DNA of 64,000 nucleotides from Marsupella aquatica (GCA_973895155.1 OZ316896.1:3596001-3660000); one strand, 5' to 3'. Positions 32,268 through 44,337 are shown, numbered from the stretch's first letter. Made by a program: numbers and translations. The notes: generated by a model not told the origin, from the sequence alone.

Positions 32268-34109
32268 TCAAGTATCATGTGGAGTAGTAGTCTCCACGGT
32301 CATCATGCGTCGCACGCTCCGCAGTCCAATCGCCTGGCAGTGTCGGTGATGAACTGATGGTGGTAGTGATTTGGTGAAGAGATCTGCACAGTTGTCTGTA
32401 CTTGAAATCTCTCGTGAAATCTGCAAAATGTTGATCTCTTTTCCATGTAACTCGTGGGTGTAGAAAAACTTTGGAGCTATATGCTTCACGCGATCGCCTT
32501 TGATGAATCCTTTTGTGATCTGCTGTATACATGCTGCGTTATCCTCAAAAATGTTAGTAGGCTTCGTTAGTGGTGGTAGGCCGCATTTGGTGTTGATATG
32601 GTTTATAAAGGATCGTAGCCAAACGGCTTCACAACTAGCCTCATGTAGAGCTAAGATTTCTGAGTGGTTCGATGAGGTTGCTGTTAGGGTCTGTTTCACG
32701 CTTTTCCAAGAAAAAGCGGTACCCCCTATGGTAAAGACATATCCAGTTTGGGATTTTGCGGTATCAGTGTGGGAAAGATATCCGGCATCCGCGTATCCGA
32801 TGAGTTCGTGGTTTGCACCGAATGGGTAAAATAATCCTGTATCGGTGGTGCCACGGAGATACCTAAATACGTGCTTAACTCCGTTCCAGTGTCTGGCTGT
32901 GGGAGTTGCACTATGTCTGGCTAGTAAGTTAACTGCAAATGCAATATCTGGTCGTGTCTGATTTGCTAGATACATTAATGCTCCTATCGCAGAAAGGTAT
33001 GGGGTTTCTGGTCCTAATATTGGTTCGTGCTCTTCGCGTTTGCGAAAAACATCAGTATTGTTTTCTAATGAACGTACAACCATTGGTGATGTCAATGGGT
33101 GTGCTAGGTTCATATTGAACTGTTTTAGGATCTTTTTAGTTTGTGTTGTTTGATGGAGTATCATGCCAGTGGGTAGGATCTCTAGTTGTAAGCCTAAGCA
33201 AAAGTTTGTATGTCCAAGGTCTTTCATCTCAAATGTGGATTTAAGATTAGTGATAGTATCTTCTGTAATTTGGGGTGTCCCAAATATATTTAAGTCATCA
33301 ACATAAATAGAAACGATGACATATTCATCATTCACATGTTTAATAAATAAACATGGTGTAATGGCATCATGGGAAAAACCCATGGCAATCATTTCATCAG
33401 TAAATCTTTGATACCATACTCTGCCACTTTGTTTCAGGCCATATAATGCCTTCAACACACAGATAGCTAGTCCGCGGTGAGTATTCCGTACGGTTGACAC
33501 AACGGTGTCATTTTTATGAGTAGATGACACATAAGGTGTAACTTGAGATAATTGTGTTATAATCTTATCTAAATATGGGATATGCGATTTAGCGCCTTGA
33601 GCTAGGGCTCGGCGATGTTGCTCCAACTCGGGAGGTGATCGCATGTATAGACAAGTGTCTAAAGTTCCATATAAATATGCAATTGCAACATCTAGTTGTC
33701 GCATCTGTAGTTGGTGGAAAATGGTAAATCCGATAAGGTATCGGAATGTTGTGCTATCCATAACCGGTGAGTAGGTTTCATCGTAATGAATTCCCGGTTG
33801 TTGGGTAAATTCTTTCCCTACCAGACGTGCTTTGTAGCGTACAACTTGGCCTTTATCATTTCTTTTGCGGACGAATGTCCACTTGTAGCCAATGCGGTGT
33901 ACGTCTTGTGGTGTTGGCTTGACTAGGCCAAAAGTGTGTCTGCTTAGTAGGGAATCTAATTCTCCATTGATAGTTTTCTGCCATTCAGGCCAATCTGGTC
34001 TGTTTTGGCATTCTAAGATAGATATTGGTTCGGGTGTATCATCAGTGATATGTGTTGCCACCATTAATGCAAAAGCATCATCTATTGAAGTAGTATTTCT
34101 ATCCCACAT
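32268..34109 (-). pseudogene. Copia 2 reverse transcriptase and RNase H
   Basis: 613-codon open frame with the RVT_2 domain (WPEWQKTINGELDSL onward), catalytic YVDD near residue 268 (SIYVDDLNIFG), and RNase H with SSNHSEILALHEAS and the HIAPKFFYTHEL region. The enzyme portion appears uninterrupted, but the frame is disconnected from integrase by the lesion near 34,235, so the full polyprotein cannot be made. Confidence 0.9.
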
Positions 34110-34402
34110 TGTACCGGTGTGTGCGTAGTGGATAGAGATCTCTTCATGAGATGTAGGTTCGGTATGATCGACATCAGGTGAAGGTGGTATAGATGAACCA
34201 CGCCTTCTTGGTTGTTTATCCTTTGATCCTTGGGTCTGCCACGTTTGGCACGTGGCTGGGATGTGTTTGCTGGCTCACTTGATAATTCAATGCGAGCAGA
34301 TGCTCTCGCAGCTGGAATATGTGAGCGGGTAACTTGTGATGTATTGACAAAAGCGTCTGGAAGTTCTTCCACAATCTTGTGGAGTTGCAAAATTCGCTGA
34401 AC

Positions 34403-34675
34403 TTATTTCTCCCCTTGATTGGTTCTAAGGTCTTGCCAAAATGATGAATGTCTTTCCCACTCCAAAGGTGGTTGTGGGTGTTTAGGGGTTATTAATGATG
34501 GATAAACGTGTTCATCAAAATGGCAATCTAGGAATCTAGATTTAAAAACATCGCCAGTTGTAGGTTCCATATATCGGATTATGGACGGTGAGTCGAATCC
34601 GATGTATATCCCCAACTGTCGTTGGGGTCCCACTTGGTTCGTTTGGGTGGAGTAATGGGGACCATTACTTGACAT
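34403..34675 (-). pseudogene. Copia 2 integrase C-terminal piece
   Basis: Encodes the VGPQRQLGIYIGFDSPSIIRY segment typical after the copia integrase core. It is shifted relative to the upstream integrase frame (near 34,640) and ends at a TAA at 34,403. The same frame resumes downstream to about 34,235, where it shifts again. Confidence 0.8.
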
Positions 34676-34779
34676 CCAAATGAACGAAGGTGTGATAGGT
34701 CAGGTTTAATACCATTAGCAATTTGGTATGGGCTATAGGTATTAAAAGCTGATGGGCGGTATTGGATTGATGCATTGGC

Positions 34780-36549
34780 CTATAATATGGCGTGTCCCCA
34801 TGCTGAGACAGGGAGTTTTGACTGCATTAGTAATGGGCGTGGAATTAACTGAAGGCGTTTAATGACCGCTTCAGCTAATCCGTTCTGAAAATGCACATGA
34901 GGTACAGGATATTGTACGTCGATGCCAAGTGATGTGCAAAAGTCATCAAATGTTTCGGATGTGAATTCCCCTGCATTGTCCACCCTTAATGTCTTTATGG
35001 GGTGATCTGGGAATTGTGCCTTCACGCGCAAGATTTGCGCCAAAATGCGAGGCATAACCATGTTCCTCGTTGAAAGCAGTGTCACATTTGACCATTTAGT
35101 TGATGCGTCGATTAATACCATAAAGTAGCGGAAAGGTCCGCTCGGAGGGTTAATTGGCCCGCAAACATCTGCATGGATGATTTCCAAAAATTGGGGTATT
35201 TTAGTTGGTAATTTTGATGCCGTGGGCCTTGTTATTAACTTGCCGCGTGAGCATGCAGTGCATGGGGTGTTCACTGGGATGTGGCGTGTATTGATTGGAA
35301 TGCCACTTGAATTCTTAATGATTTTTATTAGCATTGATTGGCCGGGGTGGCCGAGGCGTGCATGCCATAGCGCATGCAATTCGCTTGTGTTGGCATTGTT
35401 ATGCTGACATTCAATATGAGTTACATAAAACCCGCAAGGATACGAGAAAAGTGTCTCTTTAATTATTTTCCCCGTAGGGGTATTTTCAACCAAGTGAATG
35501 ACCTCTTGGTCTCTGGTATCGCCAGTTTGGACATGTAGCCCATTTGCTCGTATATCTCTAAAGCTGAGGAGATTACGAGTTGCGTTTGGGGCAAAAATGG
35601 CAGTTTCTATGTGTATTTCGGTACCCTGCGGGAGTCTAATAGAAGCTGGGCCGAAGCCCTCTTCTATTTGACTAGGACCATTTATAGTGGTCAGGGACCT
35701 ACGTGATGGTGTAATCATGTGAAAAAGGTGTTTATCCCGGAGGATAGTATGTGTCGTGGCACTGTCAATGATACATGTGCTTAGACTATTTAAGTCTGGT
35801 GTAGTGGAGCTACTGGCCACTAAGTGTGCCTCGGGTTGGGCGGGTAGGTCTGAGAAGTCTTGGAATGGGTCACTAGACTCCATAAATGCCCCGTGGGTTT
35901 CACGGGGTGGTGGCCTTGAGGTTTGTCCATCTTGGATGGACCGCTGATATAAATCTCTAAGGTGTTGCGGGATTCTACAGTTTCTCGCAAGGTGGTTTGT
36001 CATGCCACATTCATGGCATTTCGGTCGTTCCCGTTGTTGTCGGGATTGTGACTGATCATTCCTACGGTTGTTGTTATATGGTCTACCACCATCGCGTCCT
36101 CCGCGTCCGCCACGTCTGCCACGTCCGCCACGTCTGCCATGTCCGCCTCGTCCTCCTCGTCCATCTCGTCCGCCACGTCCTCCACGTCCTCTAAAGGTCC
36201 GTTGGGAGATATATTGTGGACGTTGGTTATAGAAACTCCCCCTGTTGTGGGTGTTTCTCCAGTTGCTATTCTTAGTGCATTTAATGCCTTGCCTCGATGT
36301 GGAGGGTTCATCATTTTCTATGTTGTGGGTTTCATTCTCTTGTCCTGAGGGCAATGTGCCTGCAGGGCGTTTTCTTGAGTTTACCAAAAGAAGCTCTTGG
36401 TTTCTTTCGGTGACTAGGAGGTGGGCTATGAGCTCGGAGTATTGCCCGAACTTCATGTTTCGATACTGTGTTGATAGCCACACATCGATGAATGAAATGT
36501 CGACAAGGTCTTCTCTAGCAGATCCTTGTCCGTAACTGGCTCGCCACAT
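34780..36549 (-). pseudogene. Copia 2 gag C-terminus, protease and integrase core
   Basis: In order: the end of gag (YSELIAHLLVTERNQELL), an Arg/Gly-rich RGG tract, a CCHC knuckle (CHECGMTNHLARNC), protease with an IIDSATTH site, GAG-pre-integrase (LWHARLGHPGQS), and integrase core with Asp in HADVCGP, Asp in RVDNAGEF and Glu in LAEAVIKR. It ends at TAG 34,780 just after AWGHAIL. The listed start is arbitrary because a frameshift near 36,485 separates it from upstream gag. Confidence 0.9.
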
Positions 36550-36629
36550 AGTGCGAGGGTTGAGGTTATTCTAAAGAGTTCACTATTGTAGGCTGATATC
36601 GAGGTAAAGTCCTGGACTCGCAGGTTTAG

Positions 36630-36962
36630 CTAGCCTTGCCTGGCTCTAGGTAATTCGACCAGTTTTTGGTGGTCGAATCGGGTTTGGAGCGCTGTCCATA
36701 GTTCACGAGGGGTTGAGAGGTGCATGTATTGTCTTTGCAGGAATCTATGGATATGGCGTCTAAGGAATACTAGGGCTTTTGATTCGTTGGCTTTAGTTAA
36801 TGGGTCTGGTTGTGGTTCGCCGACAAGGATGGGTTGAGCAAGCCCTATCGCAGGGAGTAGGGTTAGCAAGATTAGGTTTTCTCTTAGGTTCATGGACCAT
36901 TCTAGATAGTTGCCGCCATCTATTTCTAGGGCGGGGAAGTTGAGTTTCTCAAGGTTGGTCAT
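36630..36962 (-). pseudogene. Copia 2 gag N-terminus
   Basis: Starts at ATG 36,960-36,962 (MTNLEKLNFPALEIDGGNY), a typical copia gag opening with a following WSMNLRENL. Stops at TAG 36,630 where family members usually have Trp (WLNLR). Confidence 0.88.
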
Positions 36963-38362
36963 CTCTAAGGTCCTGGCATGCAGCGGTGGTGTGCGAGTTT
37001 ATATATAATATATATAGTCAAAAGACAATGCACATTTGCCGCATGCAATGGTGGAGAAAGGGTTGAGGAGATCAATCTAGGTCACTGGCGAGTAAAGCAG
37101 GAATGTTTGGGTTTTTGCAGAATTTAGGGTTTGCACTTATTAAGTTGGTTTTCTTTGTGAATGTGTAACTGCAAGGTTTCCTTTGTATTATCTTTTTCCT
37201 TTGTTAAGCTGTGCAGTAATGAGGTTTTGCAGTTTGTGCAGTTATTGGTGGTAATTTACTCGTGACTTGGTTAAGTGCACTTTCTGCTTTGTAAATGAAG
37301 TCTCTTTGATGAACATTGCAATAAAGAGGGTTTTGCGGTTATGTGCGGTTATGGAGCGTGCACTTAGCATTTTTTTATCGGACTCGACATTTCCTCGATG
37401 TTTGGTGGTCTGATGTTGCGCTTTCCTGGTGTGCCTCCTTGCGCGACCTTCAGGTGTGGTTTCCACCCGGGGTCTCTATTCTCAGTTGCTTCAACTTGTG
37501 ACTCTCTTCTTTTGGGCTTCTTTTTCCAATCTCTTATCGATTAATTAATTCTCCTCTCGATTGCTCGTTTCGCCATGTCTATTTGTCATGTCTTGCGCTC
37601 CGCTGGTTGGGATCTCAGTTGATCCTCCGTTGGCGTCTTTCATTCATCCTCGAATACATCTGGTCTTACACTCCAGATCCTGGGTAGCTCATGCTCTCTT
37701 AAATGCTGTAGTACTCGCTCGCTCTTAATCTTCCTTCCGTTTTTCAAAAGGTCCTGCTTCTTTGTTAGCGACGCGCGGTATCGCTCGCTCCTTGTAAATC
37801 GTAGGACAAATTTAAGAACGTGGATCTTTGCTTTTCTCAAGTGGCTCCTTCATAACCCTCTTCCCTCAGAAGTCTTGCGAATCGCAAGGCACTGGCAATT
37901 AAAAGCAACGATTGCCTTCAAAGGTGCAGAGCGTAGTGCCGCCTGCGTCCTTATCTTATCAATTCGCCATAGCTGAGGTAATCATTCAATCTGCTATTCG
38001 TTTGTTCTTCTTGCGCTCCTCCTTTCTTCGATTTGCGCAGTGTCCTTATCTACTTCGCGGTGATTGAATCTCACTTGGCCAGCCTTCGTCAACCTCTCGG
38101 ACTTCGTAGTAGTTTTCTTCGCCTTCTGTTTGCGATGTCCTTAGCGCATCGGGCTGCCTTTCTTTCCCTTTTTTTTTCGTTCGTTTCTGCTCGCGGTCCT
38201 TTTCTTGATTTTCTCTTTCGGTTCCTGCAATCCTTATCGATCAAATCGCAAGGCACAGGCTCTCGAAAGTAACGGTGGATTTCCCTTGCTCTTGTCTCTT
38301 TCCCTTTACTTCTCGATCCTCTCTGTGCGCTCTCCGCTCGTTAAGCTTTCATGCTGATAACG
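36963..38362 (-). other. Copia 2 leader region
   Basis: A 1.4-kb untranslated stretch between the 5' LTR and gag, unusually long. On the minus strand, sequence next to the LTR reads CGTTATCAGCATGAAAGC, a common layout for copia leaders. No gene recognised. Confidence 0.7.
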
Positions 38363-38472
38363 TGTTGGAGTTTGAGTCAGAATGATCATGTGTATAGTCG
38401 TGAATAGAAGTACATATAGTGGGACCAGGGTGACCGGCTGATCCGGTCGTCCGGTCAAGGTAGAGTCTAACA
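38363..38472 (-). repeat. Copia element 2 LTR (5' LTR)
   Basis: 110 bp, identical by eye to 31,832-31,941. Confidence 0.93.
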
Positions 38473-38477
38473 ACACA
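38473..38477. repeat. Target-site duplication of copia 2 (right)
   Basis: ACACA, matching 31,827-31,831. Confidence 0.85.
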
Positions 38478-39475
38478 TTGAAAGTTGGAGAGAATAAAGT
38501 ATGAGGGAGCCGATGATGATTGGTGCCATTGATGATAGTATACAATAACAGGGGCATTGATAATAGTATACTTCATACTTCTATAGTGTATGTTGTATTT
38601 TGGAAAATAGTATGTGCAGAAACGTATGCGCAGAAACATATGCACATAAATGTATGCGCAGAATAAAAGTTTAGCCTCAGTTTTGGGCCCCCACCACAAA
38701 GCTGAACTTTAGTTCAGCCAATTAACTTGAAAGTTGCTCAACAATTGTTGGTAAAGTGGAACCACCCATACTATGTTTTTCACATTAAAAACTCCAAAAA
38801 GAGAGGGGGGAACAAAGCCGCCAACAGCAAGCAAGAGGGCAAAAACCACCCAAGCCAACTCTAAGAACCTGGGGAACAAGGGCACCAAAGAGCAACCAAG
38901 CAAGCAATGAGTGTGCACATAGCATCCACCCCAAGGAAAATAAGGGGAAACTCTAATCAAGCCATGAGTGCCAACAGATCCACCAGTGCATATATGCAGA
39001 GCTTATGGTGTCAACCCCAAAACCCAAAACAAAGTCTCTTTCAATCCAAATCAGATAGATAAAGATCCAATTGCTCCATCTAGTGCTAAGCACCTACGCA
39101 TGCCTTGGCTGCCATTACCTGTCTCACACTTTCTCCAATCTTTTGGCAACACTCTTTTGTGAAACAACCTCTTTTATGTAATGTCTTTTACTACCTACAG
39201 TCAAACTGAAGCGCCTGCTAGAGTTTTGTGGTGTTTGACTAGAGGCCTGCCCTAAGACCCCTAGCAAAGACTGTGAATGCTTGTGCCAAGACACTTTAGT
39301 AACTTACAAGTTTTAGTGGCTCTAAGCCACTCTAAGGTGGACAAGCTAGCCCTTGAGATGGCTGTTGGCCTCCGGCTCCGGCCCATCAGTAGTGAACCCC
39401 AGGCTGCTTCTTCTTCTCTGCCTTGGAAGCCAAAAGTAGACCCATCCAACAGAGGATAGACTCAGGGATAGGTCT
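38478..39475. other. Intergenic
   Basis: No gene supported. Holds short repeats of TATGCGCAGAAAC type (38,600-38,665) and the second copy of the GGGCCCCCA...GCTGAAC motif. Confidence 0.5.
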
Positions 39476-39479
39476 TCTA

Positions 39480-40120
39480 CTTTTAAATGGGGACCAGTGT
39501 AGGGTATCCCACAAGGGGTGATGATGTCCAGGCTGGACCCATCCTAGGAAGGAGAGAGGGTTGGACTCTACTTTGGAGTATGTGCCACTTTGGAGTATGC
39601 ACCACTGTAGGGTAGCCCATAAGGGGGACGATAACCAGGTATCCAATTAATACAAGGAAGGAGAGAGGGTTGGACACCTAGGGATCCCACACAGACCCAT
39701 TCAAGGAAGAAGGAGGGTTGGACCAGGACCACATAAAGAACAGGGACCCACTCTAGGAAGAAGGAGGGTTACCCAGGACCACAAAGCTCATTCCAGAAAA
39801 AAGGAGGGTCGCACCAGGACCACAAAGAGGTCAACCAAAGACCTACTGTAGAAGAAACAAGTACTCACACCACTACACCCCACCCACACAAACATTCCCT
39901 TAGTGCGGAGGGTGGATTGGCAGAAACCAGTACTCACACCACTACACTAATAGTGAGGGGGATTGGCTGACCCAAAAAAACCAGTACTCACACCAGTACA
40001 CAAGCATTCCCTAAACACAAGCATTCCCTTAGTGAGGAAGGGGATTAACACCAGTACACCCCACCCACACAAACACAAGCATTCCCTAAACACAAGCATT
40101 CCCTTAGTGAAGAAGGGGTT
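39480..40120. repeat. Complex minisatellite region
   Basis: Two intermixed families: GGAAGGAGAGAGGGTTGGAC and AGGAAGAAGGAGGGTT units (39,545-39,815), then ACCAGTACTCACACCACTAC and CACAAGCATTCCCTTAGTGA units (39,850-40,115). Confidence 0.75.
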
Positions 40121-40504
40121 TAAACCAGGGACCTCTTTGTTCTGGGCTATCCGCTGGCCAAGGCTAATCCCCCTGGCAAAATGATAGAAGCCAACTTCGT
40201 CTCCTCCTCATTATTGCTGTCACTGCAAAACAGTCCTGGCCGGGAAGTCTAGATGGGATCGATCGATTATAATTGTGCCTTCTTTGTATCGCCTCCTCGT
40301 TTCTAATCATCCCTAAGTCCCTCAATTTCCTTCGCGAGCCGTCTCATCGGTCGATCCACTGTACATGTCTTGGCGTCATCGCTCGACTTTGCCAAGTTCT
40401 TTGTAACTATCGCCCGCTCAATTTTAGCCAAGCTTTGACTGACTCAGTTGATTCATGAGCCCTCTCATCGATCAATACATCGGCTTTACAAGTCTTCGTG
40501 TGAT

Positions 40505-40740
40505 CGAGGATCCGTTCCTTCATCGTATCGCCCGCTCTCAATTTTAATCACCTTTGAATTTTACATTGTTGTGAAGACAGGAAAATCCGTCGTCACTTGC
40601 TGATTCGTGAGTCCTCACATCCAGCAGTACAATTCAGCATCATCCTTGTGCACTCTTATTGTGTCCGAGGTTCGGGGGATCCGTTCCTTCATCGTATCGC
40701 CCAGTCTCAATTTTAATCACCTTTGAATTTTACAATGTTC
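40505..40740. repeat. Two-copy ~170-bp direct repeat upstream of the calmodulin-binding gene
   Basis: GGATCCGTTCCTTCATCGTATCGCCC followed by CTCAATTTTAATCACCTTTG occurs at about 40,508 and again at about 40,678. The pair lies roughly 0.6-0.8 kb upstream of the ATG at 41,342. Confidence 0.75.
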
Positions 40741-41341
40741 ATTCTTGGCGTTCAGTGAGCTTCCTCATACTCGCTAATACCAACGAACATCAATCTTGCA
40801 TCCCATGATCGTGAAGATCTGCAGCTACGCGGAGATTCAGCCAATAGTTGGAATATCAAGGTAAGGAACAGGATATGGAAAAAGGCTTTCTCAATATTAA
40901 TTGCTTTCATCATCTTCGCTCGTGCATGAACCAATTTTCCTCTAGATTGCATGAGTAGATCTACCTTCCCCCGAATTGACTTTCGGGAATATCAAGGTAC
41001 AGCGAATTGGGACAAGGGTGGATCAATTTGGTTTTTCCGTTGCCCCACTCCTTAATCGGCACTGTTACTTAGACTTATCATCGGATGTTAGCCAAGTAGG
41101 CGGCCGTTTCTCCAAGCAGGTTTCGTGGAATCGTTGGAGGGCTGTTTTTTTATTCTATGGCAGGTCTGCGTGCTCTGTCCACGCCGGAGATGACGTTATA
41201 GTAAAGGACAGAGGTCAAAGTGTGAAGATAGGTGGCCACATTCCGCTCATGCCAAGGAATACAACAGCTGAGAGAGACAGTGGAGAATTTGAAAATTGTG
41301 ATGATGAAGCCCATCCTTTGGGAGATTGAGAAACTCACGGT

Positions 41342-43264
41342 ATGTTGACTGAAGGGGTCTGGAGGGCAGATGCGTCGAAGGTGACGCAGTCACGGCATTC
41401 TTGTAAGGTTGGAGAAACGACGCCTTCTCACGACGTATGTTCAGTAGGGGACCGCTTGTATTCACAGGTCCATGTGTGCAATCACGCAAGGTGTGCTTCA
41501 AAAGATCCGGACTACAATGTCAAATCAGCAGTTCCTGCGAGGAAATTCCTCGTTACAAAGAATCACGCGTATGGAGGACTGGAGGAGAAGGAAGAGAATA
41601 AGAGGGCCAGTAGTGGATCTAGCACCACCGCTCCTGATCATCGACGAGATCGGAACCTTGCTCTCAAGGCTCTCACCTACTCGGTGCTCACAACAGTGAG
41701 TGGGTCCAATACTAAAATAAGGTCAAATGAGCTTCGCACAAATGCCAGTTCTGTCCGGCAAAGCAGGCGAGCAACAAGAGACAATGGTAGCATCAGCTCG
41801 AACACTAGGATGGTTGTCCGACGGAAATTATTGAGACCCACCACCACTCAGTCGTCCTCCGTCCACTTTGGTAGCTCTACCAAACGCAGTGGTGTGACAA
41901 GTCCTAAGGCCCAATCCACGGCTACAATACAAAGCAAGCAGTCGGAGTACTCGACATCCCCTGATAACTCTCTCACTTCTATCAGTAACACACAAATCAT
42001 TTCCACGAGGAGAGAGGAGAAGGAGGAGGGGGCGGATGAGGCAGCTGCTGCTGCTACATCCTCACCCACAGCATCGGTCGGTTCCAATCACGACACCGAG
42101 TTCTCCAGCTTGAAAGAGATTGTCATAGTTCTTCAGCAGGTTGGGATTGTCGAGCTACCTTCCAGTATTTTGCACAAGAACTGTGGGAACAGGGAGGCTA
42201 CTTCTGACTCCCCTTCTCCTTCTACTTCTTCTTACAGGCCACCTGGCTCGAATTCCCTGCCTCCATCAACGCCATCCACGACTTTAGCGCCCACCTCTCC
42301 ACCTTTGCCAAATGCAGCTGTCGCTGAGGACGAGATTAATTGTGGCTCGTCTATTCCATCCGTGGAATCCAGTCCAACTACATCTGGATCGTCAAGTTCA
42401 TCAGTAACTTCTCTCAAGTCAGGGCCACGTCGAAGTAGCCCTACATCTCCTGTAAGATCTTTTCGTAATACAACTCCTGACAACCTTGCTAGGAATATTA
42501 TAACTAAGTTGAAGGAAAGCCCCGAGGTGGGGTCAGCTTTGTCATCAGCGTCGCGTGCTGCACCTACTATGCCTTCGGGAATTCCCAGACATTCAGTTTC
42601 AGCAGCTGCGAAGGATTCTTCTCCTGCTCCCACAAATACATCAAGGTCAGCGAAATTTTATATCACAGATTTGCAGGCGAGAAGTGCTGCCCGGAGAAGT
42701 ACTAAGAGAGTTCGTTCCATTGAACTGAGAGGTGGGAAGCCCCAGAGCTACTCCGCGACCACCGTCACCAGCTGGAATATGTCAACTGCTGAGACCTCAG
42801 TGTCTATTTCAGAATTTACGAGTGTTGAGTCAGGGCTTGCAGGGAGTGGACTAACAGAAGTCTCTGTCAAACCAGAGCAATTCAGCAAGAAGAAATCTCT
42901 AACTGCAGCCGGTGGTGCAAATGCCTCGGCAGCAAATCCGAAGACTATGAAGGAGGCTCCCACAACTATGAAATTTGCAAAGAGCACGAGAAGCTCTGAG
43001 GGTGTGCATGTGAAGGCTGAGACTGTTGCTTTGAAACATGGTGAGGTTGCAGAGCGAAGACTGTCAGAGGAGTACATGACAAATCATGCTTTGGAAGGTG
43101 TAGTAAGGAAGATTTCGGAGAATGATCGTCGGGTGAAAGTTCTGGTTGATGCTTTTGAGACTATAGCTACCCTCACCGACTCTGAGGCCCTTGCCATGGA
43201 GGAGAAAACTTTAAACCGGCAACTGGGTCACGAATCATTGACAGCCACATTAATCGCTGTGTAG
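41342..43264 (+). CDS. Plant calmodulin-binding domain protein
   Basis: Uninterrupted 640-codon frame with ATG at 41,342 and TAG at the end. Most of the protein is Ser/Thr/Pro-rich and basic, likely disordered (about residues 90-540). The C-terminal part from about residue 555 resembles the plant calmodulin-binding domain PF07839: VALKH near residue 562, then NHALEGVVRK and RRVKVLVDAFETIATL, an amphipathic basic helix as expected for calmodulin binding. Known members are plant-specific Ca2+/calmodulin targets linked to stress and defence, probably nuclear or cytosolic. The acidic residues after the helix and the 20-residue tail are less typical. An upstream exon in 40,976-41,329 is possible (a 117-codon frame) but unproven. 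Confidence 0.72.
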   Translation: MLTEGVWRADASKVTQSRHSCKVGETTPSHDVCSVGDRLYSQVHVCNHARCASKDPDYNVKSAVPARKFLVTKNHAYGGLEEKEENKRASSGSSTTAPDHRRDRNLALKALTYSVLTTVSGSNTKIRSNELRTNASSVRQSRRATRDNGSISSNTRMVVRRKLLRPTTTQSSSVHFGSSTKRSGVTSPKAQSTATIQSKQSEYSTSPDNSLTSISNTQIISTRREEKEEGADEAAAAATSSPTASVGSNHDTEFSSLKEIVIVLQQVGIVELPSSILHKNCGNREATSDSPSPSTSSYRPPGSNSLPPSTPSTTLAPTSPPLPNAAVAEDEINCGSSIPSVESSPTTSGSSSSSVTSLKSGPRRSSPTSPVRSFRNTTPDNLARNIITKLKESPEVGSALSSASRAAPTMPSGIPRHSVSAAAKDSSPAPTNTSRSAKFYITDLQARSAARRSTKRVRSIELRGGKPQSYSATTVTSWNMSTAETSVSISEFTSVESGLAGSGLTEVSVKPEQFSKKKSLTAAGGANASAANPKTMKEAPTTMKFAKSTRSSEGVHVKAETVALKHGEVAERRLSEEYMTNHALEGVVRKISENDRRVKVLVDAFETIATLTDSEALAMEEKTLNRQLGHESLTATLIAV

Positions 43265-44337
43265 ATCTCGTAGCAAAGGTACTTCCACTCGAAACCACTT
43301 TGTCATGAATTCATATTGTGTTTGGACCACATTTCAGTGGATATGTGGGCTGCAAATGACTATCCCTGAGACGCCCTTGCACCTCATCTGATTCAGTCAA
43401 CTAAGGTTTGATTTTCTACCCGTCTTATTCATATTAGAAAATGATGAAGAGTCTAGATTTAGATTTTCTACATGTTTGCAACTGTAATGCTTTAATTAGC
43501 AGCTCAGATTGTCCTGGAGTATTGTCCCTTGGAGTTCACTTACTTATCTGTTTGATCCTGGAGAGTTGGCCGTCCAGAGGGTCCCTCGGGAAGGTCACTC
43601 CCCTTAAAACCGTGAGGATGCCTGTCATTGCGCCCGTTCTCGAAGTGCAACTCAAAGTTCGTATAATTCTGTTTGGAAAGTGAATTCATCTGTCTGAAAA
43701 CAAGGTCTTCGTTAGAGAACTAAGCTGGTTGGCTGAAGACGAAGTGCTGAACTTCGTATTTTCCATAAACGATGATTCGAGAAGCTGTTTTACCCGGAAC
43801 GAGACAGATCCAATTTTATGATTGTCTTCCACTTCAAAAAGAATCTCCTTTGTTGCCCCTGCGCTGAGAGTTCTCGATGAAAGTCTGACATGTATTTGTG
43901 TGATTGTTATTTTCTGCACAGGAAGGTGATTCTAGCGAGGTTTTTGGACCTAAAAGATAAGTAGATATGGTGCAATTTTAACGACGGCAAGAAATGCCAT
44001 GTTCGAGAATACATGTTCAATTAATGGCTTTACTTGTGCCGTAGCTCCATTGTGCAGAGTAAATGTACAGAAGACGATGTCCCAAGGATAGAGACGCAAT
44101 CTACTCACGTGATTGGTGGTGAGGACAAGAGTGTACAGCAAGGGAAGGCAATATTAGGTAGGAGCGTCCAAACCCATTGTACAGGTTCCTTTTGAGAAAG
44201 CAACCTAAAAGAACCCTCGATCCAAAGTAAGGATTTTGGGAGGAGGATCACCAGAAATGGAATCCAGTAGAAAATATGGCTAGGGGGAAAACCACGCTCG
44301 ACATCGTCGTAAGATTTATTTCCTGCCTCTCAAATTT
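43265..44337. other. 3' flank of the calmodulin-binding gene and intergenic DNA
   Basis: No further gene seen. Short open frames on both strands lack recognisable domains. Confidence 0.5.

Larger units (their letters stand above)
31832..38472 (-). mobile_element. Copia element 2, 110-bp LTRs, recent insertion, defective ORFs
   Basis: A 6,641-bp minus-oriented Ty1/copia element bounded by identical 110-bp LTRs and 5-bp ACACA duplications. Order on the minus strand: 5' LTR, 1.4-kb leader, gag, protease, integrase, RT, RNase H, purine tract AAAGGGGAG (31,942-31,950), 3' LTR. Frames are broken at several places: TAG at 36,630 (probably from TGG), a frameshift near 36,485, TAG at 34,780, a frameshift near 34,640, TAA at 34,403 and a ~1-nt deletion near 34,235. 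The LTRs are unusually short for copia. Confidence 0.93.

Noticed and set aside
36060-36200. Arg/Gly-rich repeat as a separate RNA-binding gene
   Set aside because: It is the nucleocapsid part of copia 2 gag, followed directly by the CCHC knuckle.
41848-42633. Minus-strand frames inside the calmodulin-binding gene
   Set aside because: Shadow frames of a Ser/Thr/Pro-rich gene; no domain, no independent promoter.
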